Counted from the first letter of the stretch, positions 10,715-33,245 are shown. The stretch: DNA of 64,000 bases from Flaccisagitta enflata (GCA_965153355.1 OZ231126.1:49104001-49168000), one strand, 5' to 3'. Translations and numbers: made by a program. The notes: generated by a model from the letters alone, not told the origin.

Positions 10715-12390
10715 GTAGTGACACGTCGCGTGCTGACTCTACAACGCTCCGTCGATGGCGATCGACTCATTGTCGTCTGCTCGGTCGCTAACAACGCCGG
10801 TCTGGAGTGCGCGAATCATTTTGTTTTGGAATTGTGGTGCTGATCATTTTGGTCATTTTGGTCATTTTTGTCATTTTTGTCATTTTTGGTCATTTTTGGT
10901 CATTTTTATTCATTTTGATCATTTTTATCATTCAGGTAGTTTTTGATTATTGTCGATTATTTTCGATCATTTTAATCATTTGATCATTAAGTCATTCGTG
11001 TTACAGATATTTAGTCATTTAGTCATTTCAATCAATACAATCTTTAGTCATTTAGTCGTACAAGTCTTCGTCATTTATCATTTGTCATTTGTCATTTGTC
11101 ATTGGTCATTTTGATCATTCATTTGTTTTGTTTTTGGTCATTTGCATTTTCGGTCATTTTAGTGGCTGATATATTGATCATTCAGTCATTTGTCATTTTT
11201 ATTAGTTTTGTATTTATTTCTGAGTCATTTTGTCATTTTTGTCATGCTGTGATTTTGTCACTGGTCATTTGTGATTTTTGTCATTGGTGGTCATTTTGTG
11301 TTTAGTGTTTGTTCATCATTTTGGTCATTTGGTCATTTTAGAATAGATTATTGATCATTTTGTCATTGCATTTTGATGTCATTCTGTCATTTGGTCATTT
11401 TGATCATTTTTTGGTCATTTTGGTCATTTGTCATTTTGGTCATTTTGGTCATTTTGGTCATTTCTGGTCATTACTAATCATTGTCATTGTCATTTCATTT
11501 TGGTGTTGCAATCATTTTTGATCATTTCTGGTCATTTGTCATTTAGTCATTTTGATAATTTGTCATTTTAGTCATTTGTCATTTGATCATTTGAGTCATT
11601 TTGATCATTTTGGTCATTTGGTCATTTCATTTGTCATTTTACACTGGTCATTTTAAGTCGTACAGTTAAAAATGCTGCTGGTGAAATCTGCAATTCAAAT
11701 CTGCAGGTAAATCTGCTAATTAAAATCTGCCAAATCAAAATGCGATGGCAAAAAAAGTCATGCTGTTTTAAATCTGCTGGTTTAAATCTGCTGGTGAATC
11801 AGCTGGTTTTAAATCAGCCGGTTAATCTGCTACGGTTGATCTGCTGGTTTGAATGTAACGATTAAATCTGCTGAACGAGTTTAAATCTAATGGTTTAAAA
11901 TCGCAGTCTAATGGACAATTTGCTTAGTAAAAAATGATACTAATGATAAGTATGATTTGGAAATCTGAATTTTAACTCAGAATTAAATTTAAGTCTGATT
12001 GCGTGGATACATGTCTGTTTATGTCTGAATTTGCATTGGAGATTGCGTCTAATTTGATCTTAGTCTCATCTGATTTATCTGAGTTATGTTGTTTAAATCT
12101 AGATACCGTCTGAACAGTCTAATTTTAATCTAGTTAATTCTGTTTGAAGTCTAGTTTTAGTCTGAATTTAGTCTAATTTAATGAATTTTGAGCTGTTGGT
12201 TTAACCTGTCAGTCTGTTTAGTCATTTAATCGGTTGATCTGGTTTGAGAGTCTGGCAAATGCATGTCTGTTTATGTCTGATTTATGTCTGATTTAGGTGA
12301 TTTCGATGCAGTTTAATTCTGGTTTTGTCTCGTTTGTTCTGGTTGTCTGGACTGTCTTTTAGTTGGTTAAATGTGTTTTCAATAAAAAGA
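10715..12390 (-). repeat. Composite minisatellite (three blocks), likely inside a GTCGCG-hairpin element
   Basis: Block 1 (about 10840-11650) is a GGTCATTT-type repeat. Block 2 (about 11665-11900) is AAATCTGCTGG-type. Block 3 (about 11940-12370) is GTCTGATTTA-type. The left flank, GTCGCGTGCTGACTCTACAACG near 10723, matches the reversed right end of the dispersed element. The same three blocks occur in reverse-complement order at 44740-46130. Confidence 0.6.
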
Positions 12391-12509
12391 TACAATAAGG
12401 AGTCGATCCCGGGTCGGTCCTGCGCAGCACTGCTGTTCATCCCACCATTTAGTCAAGCCTGTGGCTAAATCAGTTCATCTGTGTATTTCTTAATCTTACT
12501 CATCTCTAG

Positions 12510-12728
12510 ATGCTATCATCAAACCTCGATGGACAGAAAAAGGAGATTCCATATCGGGCATTCTGAGTATGAACGGCAAAGCGGCAAAAACTGTATGGAC
12601 AGGACCTCTTTACCTTCAACCTGCTCAAGTCTTACAGCCTTTGAAATTTATGCTAGCTGTGATAAGAAGATGTGTTCATCATTTTGTTCTATCCTCATTC
12701 CATGTTCCACCAGCCTCATCCATAACCA
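12510..12728 (+). CDS. Candidate internal exon of unknown gene
   Basis: A strong polypyrimidine tract and acceptor (CTTACTCATCTCTAG) precede 219 bp that stay open as AT + 72 codons + A, ending at donor A|GTAAGA. The reading includes AIIKPRWTEKGDSISGILSM and KTVWTGPLYLQPAQVLQPL. A second frame is also open, so the choice rests on composition and splice signals. No family is recognised; it could belong upstream of the Cys-rich gene at 14-15.8 kb. Confidence 0.38.
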
Positions 12729-13731
12729 GTAAGATCTCATGAAAACATAGACCTGACCACCATGATCTGTCCGCGTTGTGTGCGCAATACAGAGAAATCG
12801 ATAATTGCGAGATATCTCGTCGACCTAATGCTGCGTGCCTGCCGTCAACATCAAATCTGTTGAAGCCAGCAGGCTAAAAGTAGGAAAAGCAATTTTACTA
12901 CTATCTGACTATTGAGCAAAACAATCGTTACTGGTTAAATACATCATGTGGTGACTGATGAGAAGAAGTGTGTCACCTTAATCGAGTATGGGGTTTGGTG
13001 AGCAGATAGATCTTTAGCCAGTAACATGTGAATTACCGATAGGAAGGCGGGTGATGACGATCAGAGATTGTTAGGGCACGTGTCAAAACCGCCTGTCATG
13101 TCAGAAATATTGCGACAATAAACAGATGTATTTAAATAAATTGGCATATAAGATAAAAATATTAAAAATGAAAAAATATAATACAATACGTACCGCCAGC
13201 GTGTCCACCAAGCTATGACTGCATGGCTTCGGGTACAAGCAGAAGCTGGAAATTGTTCAACTGTATTGGTGTATACTCAGTATTTGTTATTGCTATTTTA
13301 AAAATAAAATTAATAGATTAAGTTAGTTATTTAATGAATGCAAGACAATGAATGTCAACGTGCTGGAGACGAAGTGTGCCCAGCCATATTCTACCTTTCA
13401 AGCACAGATCATGCCTGTGTTCAATTATTAATTGCAAATATTTAAAAAAAATAAAACGATATACTGATAGTAAGGAAAATCCTTTGCTGAAACAAAAGCT
13501 TTCTAATGGTACTATTCCTTGAAAAACACATAATTATATAATTGTGCTTTAAATGTGCAATTTCACACTTTCCAACTCAAGCGTAATGGTCCAACAGTCC
13601 AACGGACGGACAAAACCACTTATAGAGTTGCATATCCGTAGCTTTGAAACAGGATTACAATAGATACAAGAATAAACATCATTCTATTATATTTGCGTAC
13701 CTGCACTCCACCAGAGATAAAATGATTGCAG

Positions 13732-13785
13732 AAAATCAAAGAGCCTGGCTGCAGAAATCATGGCCTGGACTGTGCAGATCTGTCA
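13732..13785 (+). CDS. Candidate short Cys-containing exon
   Basis: Acceptor ATTGCAG, 54 bp reading KIKEPGCRNHGLDCADLS, then donor GTAGGC. It lies just upstream of the Cys-rich gene, but its phase does not join the next exon directly. Weak. Confidence 0.22.
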
Positions 13786-13807
13786 GTAGGCATCTGCCTT
13801 TGCATTC

Positions 13808-13877
13808 GTGTGTTGTTGTTGTTGTTGTTGTTGTTGTGTGTGTTTGTGTGTGTGTGTGTGTGTTGTTGTTGTTGTTA
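13808..13877. repeat. (TTG)n/(TG)n microsatellite
   Basis: Alternating GTT and GT tracts. The open frames over it are poly-V and poly-C/L readings. Confidence 0.85.
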
Positions 13878-14074
13878 TTTGTTGGCAATATTAACGCGTG
13901 ACTGCTTCACTACCAGCGATCTTGTCATCGCCACCTGTTCCCGCCTCAGTGGCAGCGACACTACTTCAAGAAGTGACATCGATCAATAAACGCTCGTGGA
14001 CGTAAATCGTTTCCTGCCAAACCGCAAACACAGCGCGACAACGAAGCCGGCCAGGGCATGCCATGGACGTAGCC

Positions 14075-15805
14075 TAAGCAGCAGAAAGCAAAGGACAAGA
14101 CAATTACATCTGGTGAGTAGCATATGGACAAGCATAATATTGAACACAGCGGTAGACGTGTGCCTGAGAAGAAGAGTAAAGGCAACAACGGTAGACAAAG
14201 TTGATCTCGAGCAATGCAAATTCAGTAAGCAAAGCAAAATATTATCGCAACATTGAATAACAACAGGATGCTTGGCGTAGAACATTAATAACCGGAACAT
14301 ATATCGCAAACAGCAACAATAATCATGTCTATTCTATTTATTCTCTTTCTTTAGAAAATAAGCTCTACATATTGCTTTTTTTTTTTTTGTTTTTTGTTTT
14401 TTTCTTTTGGTTTTTTTTTTTGGTTTTTTTTCCCCTGTTTTTTTTATCAAGTTGGTTGATGTGATTCGTTCGACGTTCATGATCATGCCATTATGTTTGT
14501 CTTGGTTATTTGTTGAGACGAGTCCTATCACTTAATTGTCATCGGACAGCATCATGCCACTAATTTTGAATTCTTCCATTTAACTCTCAGATAAATGTGG
14601 ATGCGATGAGGCCGAATGCGTTCTGAAACCTGACAAAGAACTTGATGTAAGCTTGCCGATCTTATGAATGTATATATCAAGAAGGGATAAGGGATGAAAT
14701 GATTTTGTGATACTATAATTTAGAAAGGAGGCAAGTCTCCATTTCTGAAATTAATGATAATGAAGCTGAGTGATCTTGCAACAGGAGTTCCCTGCTGGAC
14801 AATCTTGCCCTAAGAATCACGTGATGAAGAAAGGAATTTCCGTATGCATGCGTCCTAGAGATCTTTGTCTCGAATGTCCTCCACTCAAGGGCATTCCCGC
14901 AAGTGATTGCCCCAATGGAGATATCGTGATTACACAGGACTGTAATGGTTGCGAAGAACGACGGTAAGACATCATCTCTCCTAATTTTCTACAGCAGGTA
15001 TTTTACAACAAGGGTCAGAGTAAAAAAAGGCCGGATACACGGGTACCCCATGTAGGCCAGCAGGGGTGATTAGGGTGGTTGGAGTGGAGATAGGTCATTT
15101 GACTGCGGGTGTTAGGTTTTGGCCGCATTGTGTAGGCCGGCAGGGGTGATTAGGGTGGTTTGAGTGGAGATAGGTCATTTATCTGCGGGTGTTAGGTTTT
15201 GGCCACATTATTGTAGGCCGGCAGGGGTGATAAGGGTGGTTGGAGTGGAGATAGGTCATTTATCTGCGGGTGTTAGGTTTTGGCCGCATTGTGTAGGCCA
15301 GCGGGGGTGATTAGGGTGGTGGGAGTGGATATTGGTCATTTATCTGCGGGTGTTAGGTTTTAGCCGCAATGCCTCAGTCGCGCGCGGGTGGTCAGGGGCA
15401 ATATATGAGGTCAGGAATGGTCATTTATCTGCGGGTGTTAGGTTTTGGCTGCAATGCCTCAGTCGCGCGCGGGTGGTCAGGGGCAATATATGAGGTCAGG
15501 AATGCATTTGGGCAAGAACAGTAAGGCCAGAAACCTTATAAACGCCGAAAAAGTAAAGTCTGATGGACGGACCTATGGACGGCTGGAGTCGGACGGACCA
15601 ACAAAGTGGGGTGTAGAGTTGCGTACGAAAATGCCTGAGAAAATGTAAGTTGCCCAAAGTAAAAGAAATGATATTGATCTCAATTGTTTTGTTATGCTCT
15701 TTTTCAGCTGCGTACCAGTGGCAGTTCCCAAAGGAGACTGCCATTGTGGCAAATATATGTTGGACAAAATTGAAAATCAACTCATCTGTGATTGTTCTCA
15801 GACAG
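14075..15805 (+). CDS. Cys-rich, probably secreted protein (partial, 4 exons)
   Basis: Exons at about 14075-14112, 14591-14646, 14785-14963 and 15708-15805 have GT/AG borders and fully consistent phases: the first ends phase 1, the second runs 1 to 0, the third 0 to 2, the fourth 2 to 1. Peptide pieces: (QKAKDKTITS) DKCGCDEAECVLKPDKELD; EFPAGQSCPKNHVMKKGISV, then CMRPRDLCLECPPLKG, then SDCPNGDIVITQDCNGCEER; RCVPVAVPKGDCHCGKYML, then NQLICDCSQTG. There are 15 cysteines in about 110 residues, many as CxC or CxxC, which suggests a disulphide-rich extracellular protein. I recognise no named domain. The first exon is the least certain. No signal-peptide exon and no 3' end were found. A GTCGCG-hairpin element sits in the last intron. 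Confidence 0.6.
15027..15632 (+). mobile_element. GTCGCG-hairpin element with internal ~81-bp minisatellite
   Basis: The left end AAGGCCGGATACACGGGTAC is followed by four to five copies of a unit starting GTAGGCCGGCAGGGGTGATT and ending GGTGTTAGGTTTTGGCCGCA. Two copies of GCCTCAGTCGCGCGCGGGTG follow, then a GGAC-rich segment and GTGTAGAGTTGCGTACGAAAA. It lies inside an intron of the Cys-rich gene. Confidence 0.7.
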
Positions 15806-15907
15806 GTACATTTAATCTGTGGTGATGACGGTGAGCTCCTGAAGAATAGATTATGGTTTCATGGTCTGTAAGAGATACCAATTTGTGTCTCAATCGAATT
15901 GTTCCTA

Positions 15908-16740
15908 AAAGGTAGGGCAGGCAGGGGCAGTGATAAATAAACATCCGAGGATCGCACATGGTCAGCCCTGCTAGAGTGATCCAGTTATGAAGTGGAGTGA
16001 GAGCAGGGCAGCTGCCCCAAAGGACCCATGTCCTGTAGAACACAGGGGGAAATTTCCAGACGTCCTGAGGGGTAGGGTGGTCAGGAATGGGGTTAAATTT
16101 CATACATTGATATACTTGAGCCATTTGCACAAATGTCCAATAAAAGAAGGATTTCTCACAAGCTGGGTTGTGAAATCAAACAAGAAACCTTGTCGGCAAA
16201 ACTATAGGGTTGCCATGGAGATCTTTTCATTGCCATAGGAAGCCTGCAGTGTTGCCGATATGGTTTAATCTTCAAATTCAGACCTCTACTTGTGGGAAAA
16301 CCTTCTTTTTTGGTACATTTGTACAAACTAGAGTATATCATTTTGGTGACCTATTTGCCCGGCCACCCTACTGAGAGGCATATATGAGCCTTTTAAAGGC
16401 ATATTTGAGAGCTAGGCAGAATTGAGGCTTGGAGAGCAGATTTGAGATTTGGAGGGCAAATTTGAGCCATGGGGGGCTGATTTGATTGACAGTCTGGAGG
16501 GCAGATTTGAGGCGGCTTGGAGAGCAGATTTGAGTCTGGAGGGCAGATTTGAGGCACGGGGGGAACTGATTTGAGGCCGCTGGGGCCGCTGCTAACACAG
16601 GGCCCTGGCACTAGGCATTTCATTTGGGCGAAGCAGTATTGCAAATTGATGCCAAAAACGCCAAAAAAGCTAACGGCAACCTATGGACGGATGAACCGAC
16701 AGGCATAGTAGGATATATAGTCGCGTGCACGCGACTACAA
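15908..16740 (+). mobile_element. Composite: GTCGCG-hairpin element holding a GCGGCCCC-cap unit
   Basis: It starts at GGTAGGGCAGGCAGGGGCAG and ends with GTCGCGTGCACGCGACTACAA. Inside, 16003-16050 (AGGGCAGCTGCCCCAAAGGA) and 16575-16592 (GGCCGCTGGGGCCGCTGC) flank a GGAGGGCAGATTTGAGG minisatellite at about 16390-16570. The same nested arrangement recurs at 47160-47870. Confidence 0.6.
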
Positions 16741-16807
16741 ATAATTTCATATAGCTTACAAAACAATTATCAAACATTGAATGGGTCACTAGCTAATAAA
16801 CGACGTG

Positions 16808-17555
16808 TATACTCTTTTTTCATTTTATAAGCACGTGCCTTTTTTGGCTGAGGCTGAGCGTGCTTAGCTAAAACCTACTATTGAAGCTTGAATATGCTTA
16901 AGTGTGTATTTATCGCATATTGGTAAACAATTGTCCTGTTTAGTATAAAATTTAGTATAGTATAGACTATCGTTTAGAATAGAATACAGTAAAGAATATA
17001 TTCAATATAAAATATCAACAATATCTTTCATTGATATATAAGTATCTTGATTGAATAAAAACTTTTTTAAAATGATATTCAATATTATGATAAATTATTT
17101 TTATGTGGAGCTTACTTATAATTTGTTATTGGCATGAATTATAATTAACAATCATACTAAAGCATCAGATCAATATAATGAGATATTATAAAAAATGTTT
17201 TTGAAAAATTGCATGAAATTCGATTATTTCATCTACATTATGATCCTGAATATATTGAAGGTTGGGCCTGATCATGGGTATTTTTACAAACTGAAATACT
17301 AAAAGGAAAACCTACTGAAATCATTTTATAGTGTAAATTTTAATTACTGAAATAATTATTTATTTCTAAGAAATTCTAACAAAGAATTGAAAAAATTTTA
17401 TATCAATATTGTTTTTGAATTTTAACTTATCACCAAATTTTTTCTCAATGGAAATTCTCAGCCTGGAGCGTGCTTAGCATTGTGCATAGATTTTTCAAAT
17501 ATTTGAGACTGGGCATGCTTATAAACTAGGTGCTTATGAAATAAAAAAAGTGCAC
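16808..17555. mobile_element. MITE with ~28-bp TIRs (TA-type)
   Basis: The left end TATACTCTTTTTTCATTTTA-TAAGCAC matches the reverse complement of the right end, GTGCTTATGAAATAAAAAAA-GTGCA. The interior is AT-rich and non-coding. The ends resemble those of the MITE at 33743-34167. Confidence 0.55.
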
Positions 17556-17596
17556 TCCAAAACGAGCCATTGGATGATGATCATTCAAATAGGATC

Positions 17597-25228
<7,632 letters not shown>

Positions 25229-25340
25229 CTGCTTTCTCTCACGTTATCTGCATTTTCTCGCCCTTAGCCTGTTGTGCTTCGGATCCGAAGGACAGGTCTA
25301 GGTGGAGAATAAACAAAACCGTTGCAATTTAAATCCAAAT

Positions 25341-25608
25341 ATCTAATAAAACAAACAAAACAAAGGAGAAAAAGAAACAAATCATAAATCTATGAAAAAA
25401 GCGACTTGGAATTACCTCTTTCTACGTGTTAATTACGGGGTCCAAAAACAAAGACAAACCTAACATCTACTCATGACCAACGATAATAATTTGTTTGTAC
25501 CGCTTGTTTTTCGAAGGCCCTTTAACGGCCCTCCAACTCCAAACCTATCTGGAGAGGAGGAAGGACTAAGCGCCAGATTCGATTTTAGCTTTACGGAACA
25601 ACCACAGC

Positions 25609-25657
<49 letters not shown>

Positions 25658-28600
25658 GAGGGGTTCCAGCAGCAAAATGACGAACAAGGGTAAAAACGGA
25701 AAGGGAAAGACGACGAAAGGACAAAAAGGGGCACAAATAGAGGCAACTACTGGCGGCCTTCAACTGTCTAACCCATTTGAGAGTCTCAATGAAGACGAGG
25801 ATTCGTTGCCACCAATCCCAGACATCCCAGACGTGGATGACCTAAACGAAACCCAGCGTAAAATGCTGCTTTTAAAGATGGCACAAAAACTACGTCTAAG
25901 TCCAGACTCTCTCACGGGCGACACAGCGACTTCAGACTCTGGCCAAACACCGAATGATGCGGCGATGGCAGAGGACGGTCAAGGGGTATCAGCTGCAACA
26001 CCAAACGGCGCAACCGGGAACTTTGTTCGACCATTTGTGACCCCAAGCCGTAAAAGAGGTCCCACAGCAGCGACTGCGGCCGTGGACTCAAAACGACCCA
26101 GGATGAGTACCAGTGGTGGCGAGGTTGAGAAAGTATTTCTGACTTGGGTGAAAAGGGAATTTGTTAAAAATGGGATAATTTTCAAACGGGAATTTTCAAA
26201 AGTAATGCCAAATGTAAATTTAGATCAAGTTATCATCACCCAGTCAGGATGCGTTATTCTTTGCCCGACTGCTCCCGAGGATTTTTCTAGGCTAATGAAA
26301 GAAAATTGGTCAAGACATGTTTCTTTTGGTAACAACTTAGCAGTTTCCTTATCTAAAAATAAGAAAGTAGAGTATAAGGCAATTATCCTCGGTGTTGACC
26401 CGGACTTGGAAGACGACTGCCTCAAACAAGAGTTGGAGGAAAGAAACAGCCTCAAATTGACCAATATAGTCCGATTTTGCCATAAAGAAACTGGTACCAA
26501 AACTTTCAAAGTTTGCATAACTCTTGAAAATGAGGAAACTCAAAAAAGGGTGCTGCGTGAGGGCGTCCATCTTGGGTGGGAACACCACAAGTGTGCTGAA
26601 CACCAGGACAGGCGCCCCCACAGCAGTGCCCCAGGCAATTCGATCAGCCAATGTTTCAACTGTCAAAAATGGAACCCTGACCACAAGCGGGCACAATGCA
26701 AAGGAACGCGTGCCTGCTTGTGGTGCTCACAGGACCATTTTCACAAAGAGTGTCCTCATTTTCAAACAAAAGACAAAGAACATGCGAAATGTGCAAACTG
26801 CAATGAAGCACATCCGGCATGGTCTAAAGACTGCGTGGCCTTCAAGGCAGCTTCAAAAAACTCATCTCAGCCCACGTTGGCAAGGGTGGTCAGTTCTAAC
26901 TCTATGTCAAAAAATGACCTGGATGCGGCTGTGGGGAAGATATGGGAGTCTCTGGCCCCAGTCATTTCCATGGTGGTTTCCAGGGCTGTACTTGACCTCG
27001 AGGTGGAAATGAAAAAACCCAGAGTGAGCAAATCGGAGCTTGTCTTGAAGACCACAGCAAATGCAGTCAAAGCCATTAAGGACTGCGGGCTTCTGCATAG
27101 CAATGGATCACTCGAGCTGACTGCGGTTCAAGAGACCGTATGGAAAGGCGTCTTCCCTCAGGATGATTTTCCAGCCGCCAGTCAGGGCAGCTCCACACCC
27201 CAAAATAGTATGAATCTTCAACTTTCACAATGAATTTTAATCAAATCTTGTATCAATATAGGATTATCCACTTAAACATTCGGGGTGTTAGGGCAAATAA
27301 AGAAAATCTTGAGCACTATCTGAGTGAACACAACCACCCAGAGGTAGTAACCATAAATGAGACTATGTTGAATAAAGATAAAAATATTTTAATCAAAGGT
27401 TACTATTGTGCTGCAAGAAGAGAACCTATTGGTATGAGTGGGAAACACGGCAGTATGATTCTGGTCAAAGAAACTATTAATGATGTGGTTGAACTAGAAT
27501 ATCTCAAATCTCAATTTCATGAAGAAATAATTGGAATTGAGATAAAAGGAAACAAAGATCGATCAGGCCTTAAAATAGTTACTTTGTATAACCCGCCTGG
27601 AAATAAGATCAACCCTGGCATATTTCAAAATTCTTTGTATAGAAATTCAGCTACTATTTTCACGGGTGACCTGAACTGCAAAAACCTTGCTTGGGGATCA
27701 AACTCAACCGATACCCCAGGCTCAGACCTCTTAGATGCCCTTGATGACCAAGATTGGATTGTTTTGAATGATGGGTCCAAAACACGCATTGATCCAAGAA
27801 ATGGAAGAGAGGAAGTATTGGACTTGATAATCGGCAATTCAGCCGCAGTAGATTTGAAACCTGAATTTTTTGTTGGCAATGATGTTGGGTCAGACCATCT
27901 GCCCCTTCATTGCGAACTTACCTTTGGCAACCCTCAACCTGACAATCCAATTTTCTACCGCAATGTCTCTCAAATGGACTGCACTCGATTCAAAGAACAC
28001 ATCAACAATGAGGTTAGCTCTCTCCCTGTAAACTTTGAGACAGCCACTGAACTAGATAGAATAGCTAACGACCTTCCTAATGTAGTAAAAGAGGCCTTTG
28101 AAGCCTCATGCCCATTGAGGGAGAAAAAGATCAAAACCAGGCCGGTATCAAAGGAGATATTGGCATTAATAAAAAGAAAAAGAAAGTTACGTAGAGAGAA
28201 GGGCGCTGCAATGGCAAGGGGCGACCTACTCGCTGCTCAAAACATTCAGAGGGAAAGTAACCTGGTTGGAAACCAGATTAAGAAACAGCAAAAGCTAGAG
28301 CAAAGAGTCAGACATGAGGCAGCCTGCAGTAAACTTGCCAAGGAATCTGATCCCCGCAAGTTTTTCCAATCGGTAAAAAGACTTACCTGTGATGAAGAGG
28401 GGACAACTGTCCGCACAAAAACAATTCAAGATGAGTTAGGGAACATAGCTAGCACAGCTGCAGAAAGAATAGAACTCTTTGCAAATAGATTGGAACGAGT
28501 GCATCAGACTCCAGAATTTGTGGGATTTGATGATGGCTGGAAAAAAAGTGTGGAAAGATATATACAGCAAAATAATATAGCTTTCAACACGAACCCCATC

Positions 28601-30120
28601 GCCAAATATCTGGAGCCTGAAGAGGGGGATGACTCTCCACTGGTGACTTAACCTACAGTGGAAGAGGTGGCCGACCATCTAAAAAGGTGTAGGACTAAAT
28701 CAGCTGCTGGCCCCGATGGTGTTGGCTACAACCTCCTGAAGAAGGTTCCTCCCTCTTATCTGGCCTATATAACAAAGTTCTTTGGGGCCTGTATAAAGAT
28801 AGGATACTTTCCTAAGGTCTGGAAGCATGCCAAAACCATAATGGTGCCCAAGCCTGGGAAAGATCTATCCCAGGCAAAAAATTACCGACCTATATCCCTT
28901 CTCTCCTGTTTAGGAAAACTATTTGAGAGACTGCTGGCAGGCAGGTTAAGTAATTTTCTTGAGTCCAAAGGCATATTCAATAAAAATCAAAGTGGTTACA
29001 GAAAAGGAAAAATGAGTTCTGACCACTTGTTGAGACTAGTAGAGGAGAGCCATAAAGGTTTCAGAGCAGGTGAAGTAACCGCTAGCTTGTTTTTAGATGC
29101 AGAGGCAGCCTTTGACAAGTGCTGGCACGATGGTGTCAAATTCAAACTGAAGAACAAACTTGGCTTGCCAGACAGAATGGTCAGAGTACTTAGTTCATTC
29201 CTTACTGACAGAACACTGCAAGTTACTGAAATGGGGCTCTTCTCTAAAGTTGTCAACTTAAGGGCTGGGACACCTCAAGGGAGCTGCCTGTCCCCACTCA
29301 TCTACATCATCTCTGTGAATGACCTACCAACAGGGGAAGACACAGATACAGGCCACTACCAATTTGCCGATGATATCGCTGTCTGTGGCAGTGCCAGGAC
29401 TGAGTTGCTGGCTGTCCGAAAGATCCAGAAGGCAGTAGACGCTATAGAAGGATGGTGCCGAAAGTGGCGTGTGAAGCTTAATGGGGATAAATCAAATTTG
29501 GTCATTCTAAGTAAGAAACGGAAAAAGCCAAATGAAAACCTGGCAATCCTCCTTTTCAATGATGTAGTGAGGCCGGTATCTAAGGCAAAATTTCTTGGTG
29601 TTGAGATAAATCCATCTCTTAACTTCAAGGATCATATTCAAGCTTTATCTCAAAGAGCAGAAAAAAGACTGAATATCCTTAGAATATTGGCATGGGGTGG
29701 GACCGATCCAAAGATCCTCATCCGACTGTACAAAGTCTATATCAGATCAATTTTTGAATATGGGTCTGTCTGTTTTGTTCACTCCCCAGATAGTACACTT
29801 GACATAATGCAGAAAATTCAGAATCGAGCCATCCGTACCTGTCTCCGTTTGCCCAGATATGTCAGTCTGAAAATATTGCATGAAAGCGCCTGTCTGCCCA
29901 TGATAAAAGTGCGACTGCTCCAGCTGAGTTTGAAAATGGTGACCAAGATGAAAGTTGGAAATCCGGTTTTGGGCAAAATGATCAGTGAAAGAGAGGCAGA
30001 AGTGATCCAGCTAGTCTGCTTAAGTACATCAAAGGATCAAAAAGTCATCTATCGGTCCCACCGCAGCCCTCTAGATGTTATCCTGCCTGCACAGCGCCCA
30101 CCATCTCTTTCTCCAACTCT
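25341..30120 (+). mobile_element. Jockey-clade-type non-LTR retrotransposon (LINE)
   Basis: A two-ORF LINE: ORF1 with three CCHC knuckles, ORF2 with APE-type endonuclease and reverse transcriptase. The ends are estimates. No poly(A) or other obvious 3' tail follows ORF2, and the 3' part runs straight into a predicted host exon (30124-30270, opposite strand), so the 3' end may be truncated. I could not define target-site duplications. Confidence 0.85.
25473..27233 (+). CDS. LINE ORF1: gag-like nucleic-acid-binding protein
   Basis: 586 residues, uninterrupted. A polyglutamine run at residues ~43-62 is encoded by a (CAA)n microsatellite. A basic, low-complexity region follows, then a folded middle domain. 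Three zinc knuckles lie at about residues 394-455: CFNCQKWNPDHKRAQC (CX2CX6HX4C), CLWCSQDHFHKEC, and CANCNEAHPAWSKDC. This triple-knuckle arrangement is typical of Jockey-group ORF1 proteins, which package the element RNA and act as chaperone. The stop TGA overlaps the ORF2 start (ATGA), suggesting coupled termination-reinitiation. The start at 25473 is the first ATG of the open frame, so the exact N terminus is uncertain. Confidence 0.85.
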
Positions 30121-30123
30121 CTC

Positions 30124-32490
<2,367 letters not shown>

Positions 32491-33179
32491 TTTTGAATCT
32501 GACGCCACGATAGATTAGATTGACTTGCCTGAAAGGTATGCTTGAAAAATAGATATATGTATATGCGGGCAAGGGTTACAAATTGTTAGCCACGACCCTA
32601 ATAATCAGTACAATTTTTCATAAAAAAAATCACTTAAAATCGCGATCAAATTACATAAATCTTTTTTCAGAAATAAATTTGAAATCCTAGAAGCTGAGAT
32701 ATGTCGATTCTTTATGTTACAATTGACTTGGGATACCCTGTAGTCGACACTTCGGAATTCATAAAAAGAGCTTGTAAACACGTCACGCATACGCGCGTCC
32801 CAACCCCCGACATCCACGGGGTCTATCTTTTCAAGACGAGATCCATTATCCAATATCAATTCCGAAACGGGATCCATTGTCAATTCATCACGTAATTCAT
32901 TCACTACTTTTCGTGAGACTGCTGATCATCTCTTGATGATCAATTTTTAAATTCATCACACTATTCATTTACTGTATTCATCATCTCATAACTGACCAAA
33001 TGTTACTGTATTCATCATTTAATAACTGGGCATGGGTCCAATGTCCTGCCAAGGATTTTTGGGAGCCATCCTGCCAAGTGTAGACTCTACAATTTTTTGG
33101 GATGAAGGCAGATCTATCCTGACCTTCTCATTTAAGTCATTTGTGCCCTATTCCAAATTCATCGTGTGATTCATTTACA

Positions 33180-33245
33180 GTTGATCACGTGACAACTGGT
33201 CATCCTTTGATCACGTGATCTTTTCCATTCTATCACGTGACCCAC
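33180..33245. promoter_or_regulatory. Cluster of three TCACGTGA E-boxes
   Basis: CACGTG cores at 33186, 33212 and 33233, each inside TCACGTGA. CACGTG is the binding core of bHLH-leucine-zipper factors. The same cluster is kept in the other arm (61752-61806). Function is inferred only. Confidence 0.35.

Noticed and set aside
10486-10794. Minus frame NTESIEQTKLLEYLDSGHTL
   Set aside because: Protein-like, but without acceptor or donor, and the opposite strand is equally open.
32701-32895. Plus frame KHVTHTRVPTPDIHGVYLFK, kept in both arms, faintly like an oligosaccharyltransferase OST48 segment
   Set aside because: Only a handful of residues match; conservation between arms is uninformative because the arms are recent copies; no clean splice borders.
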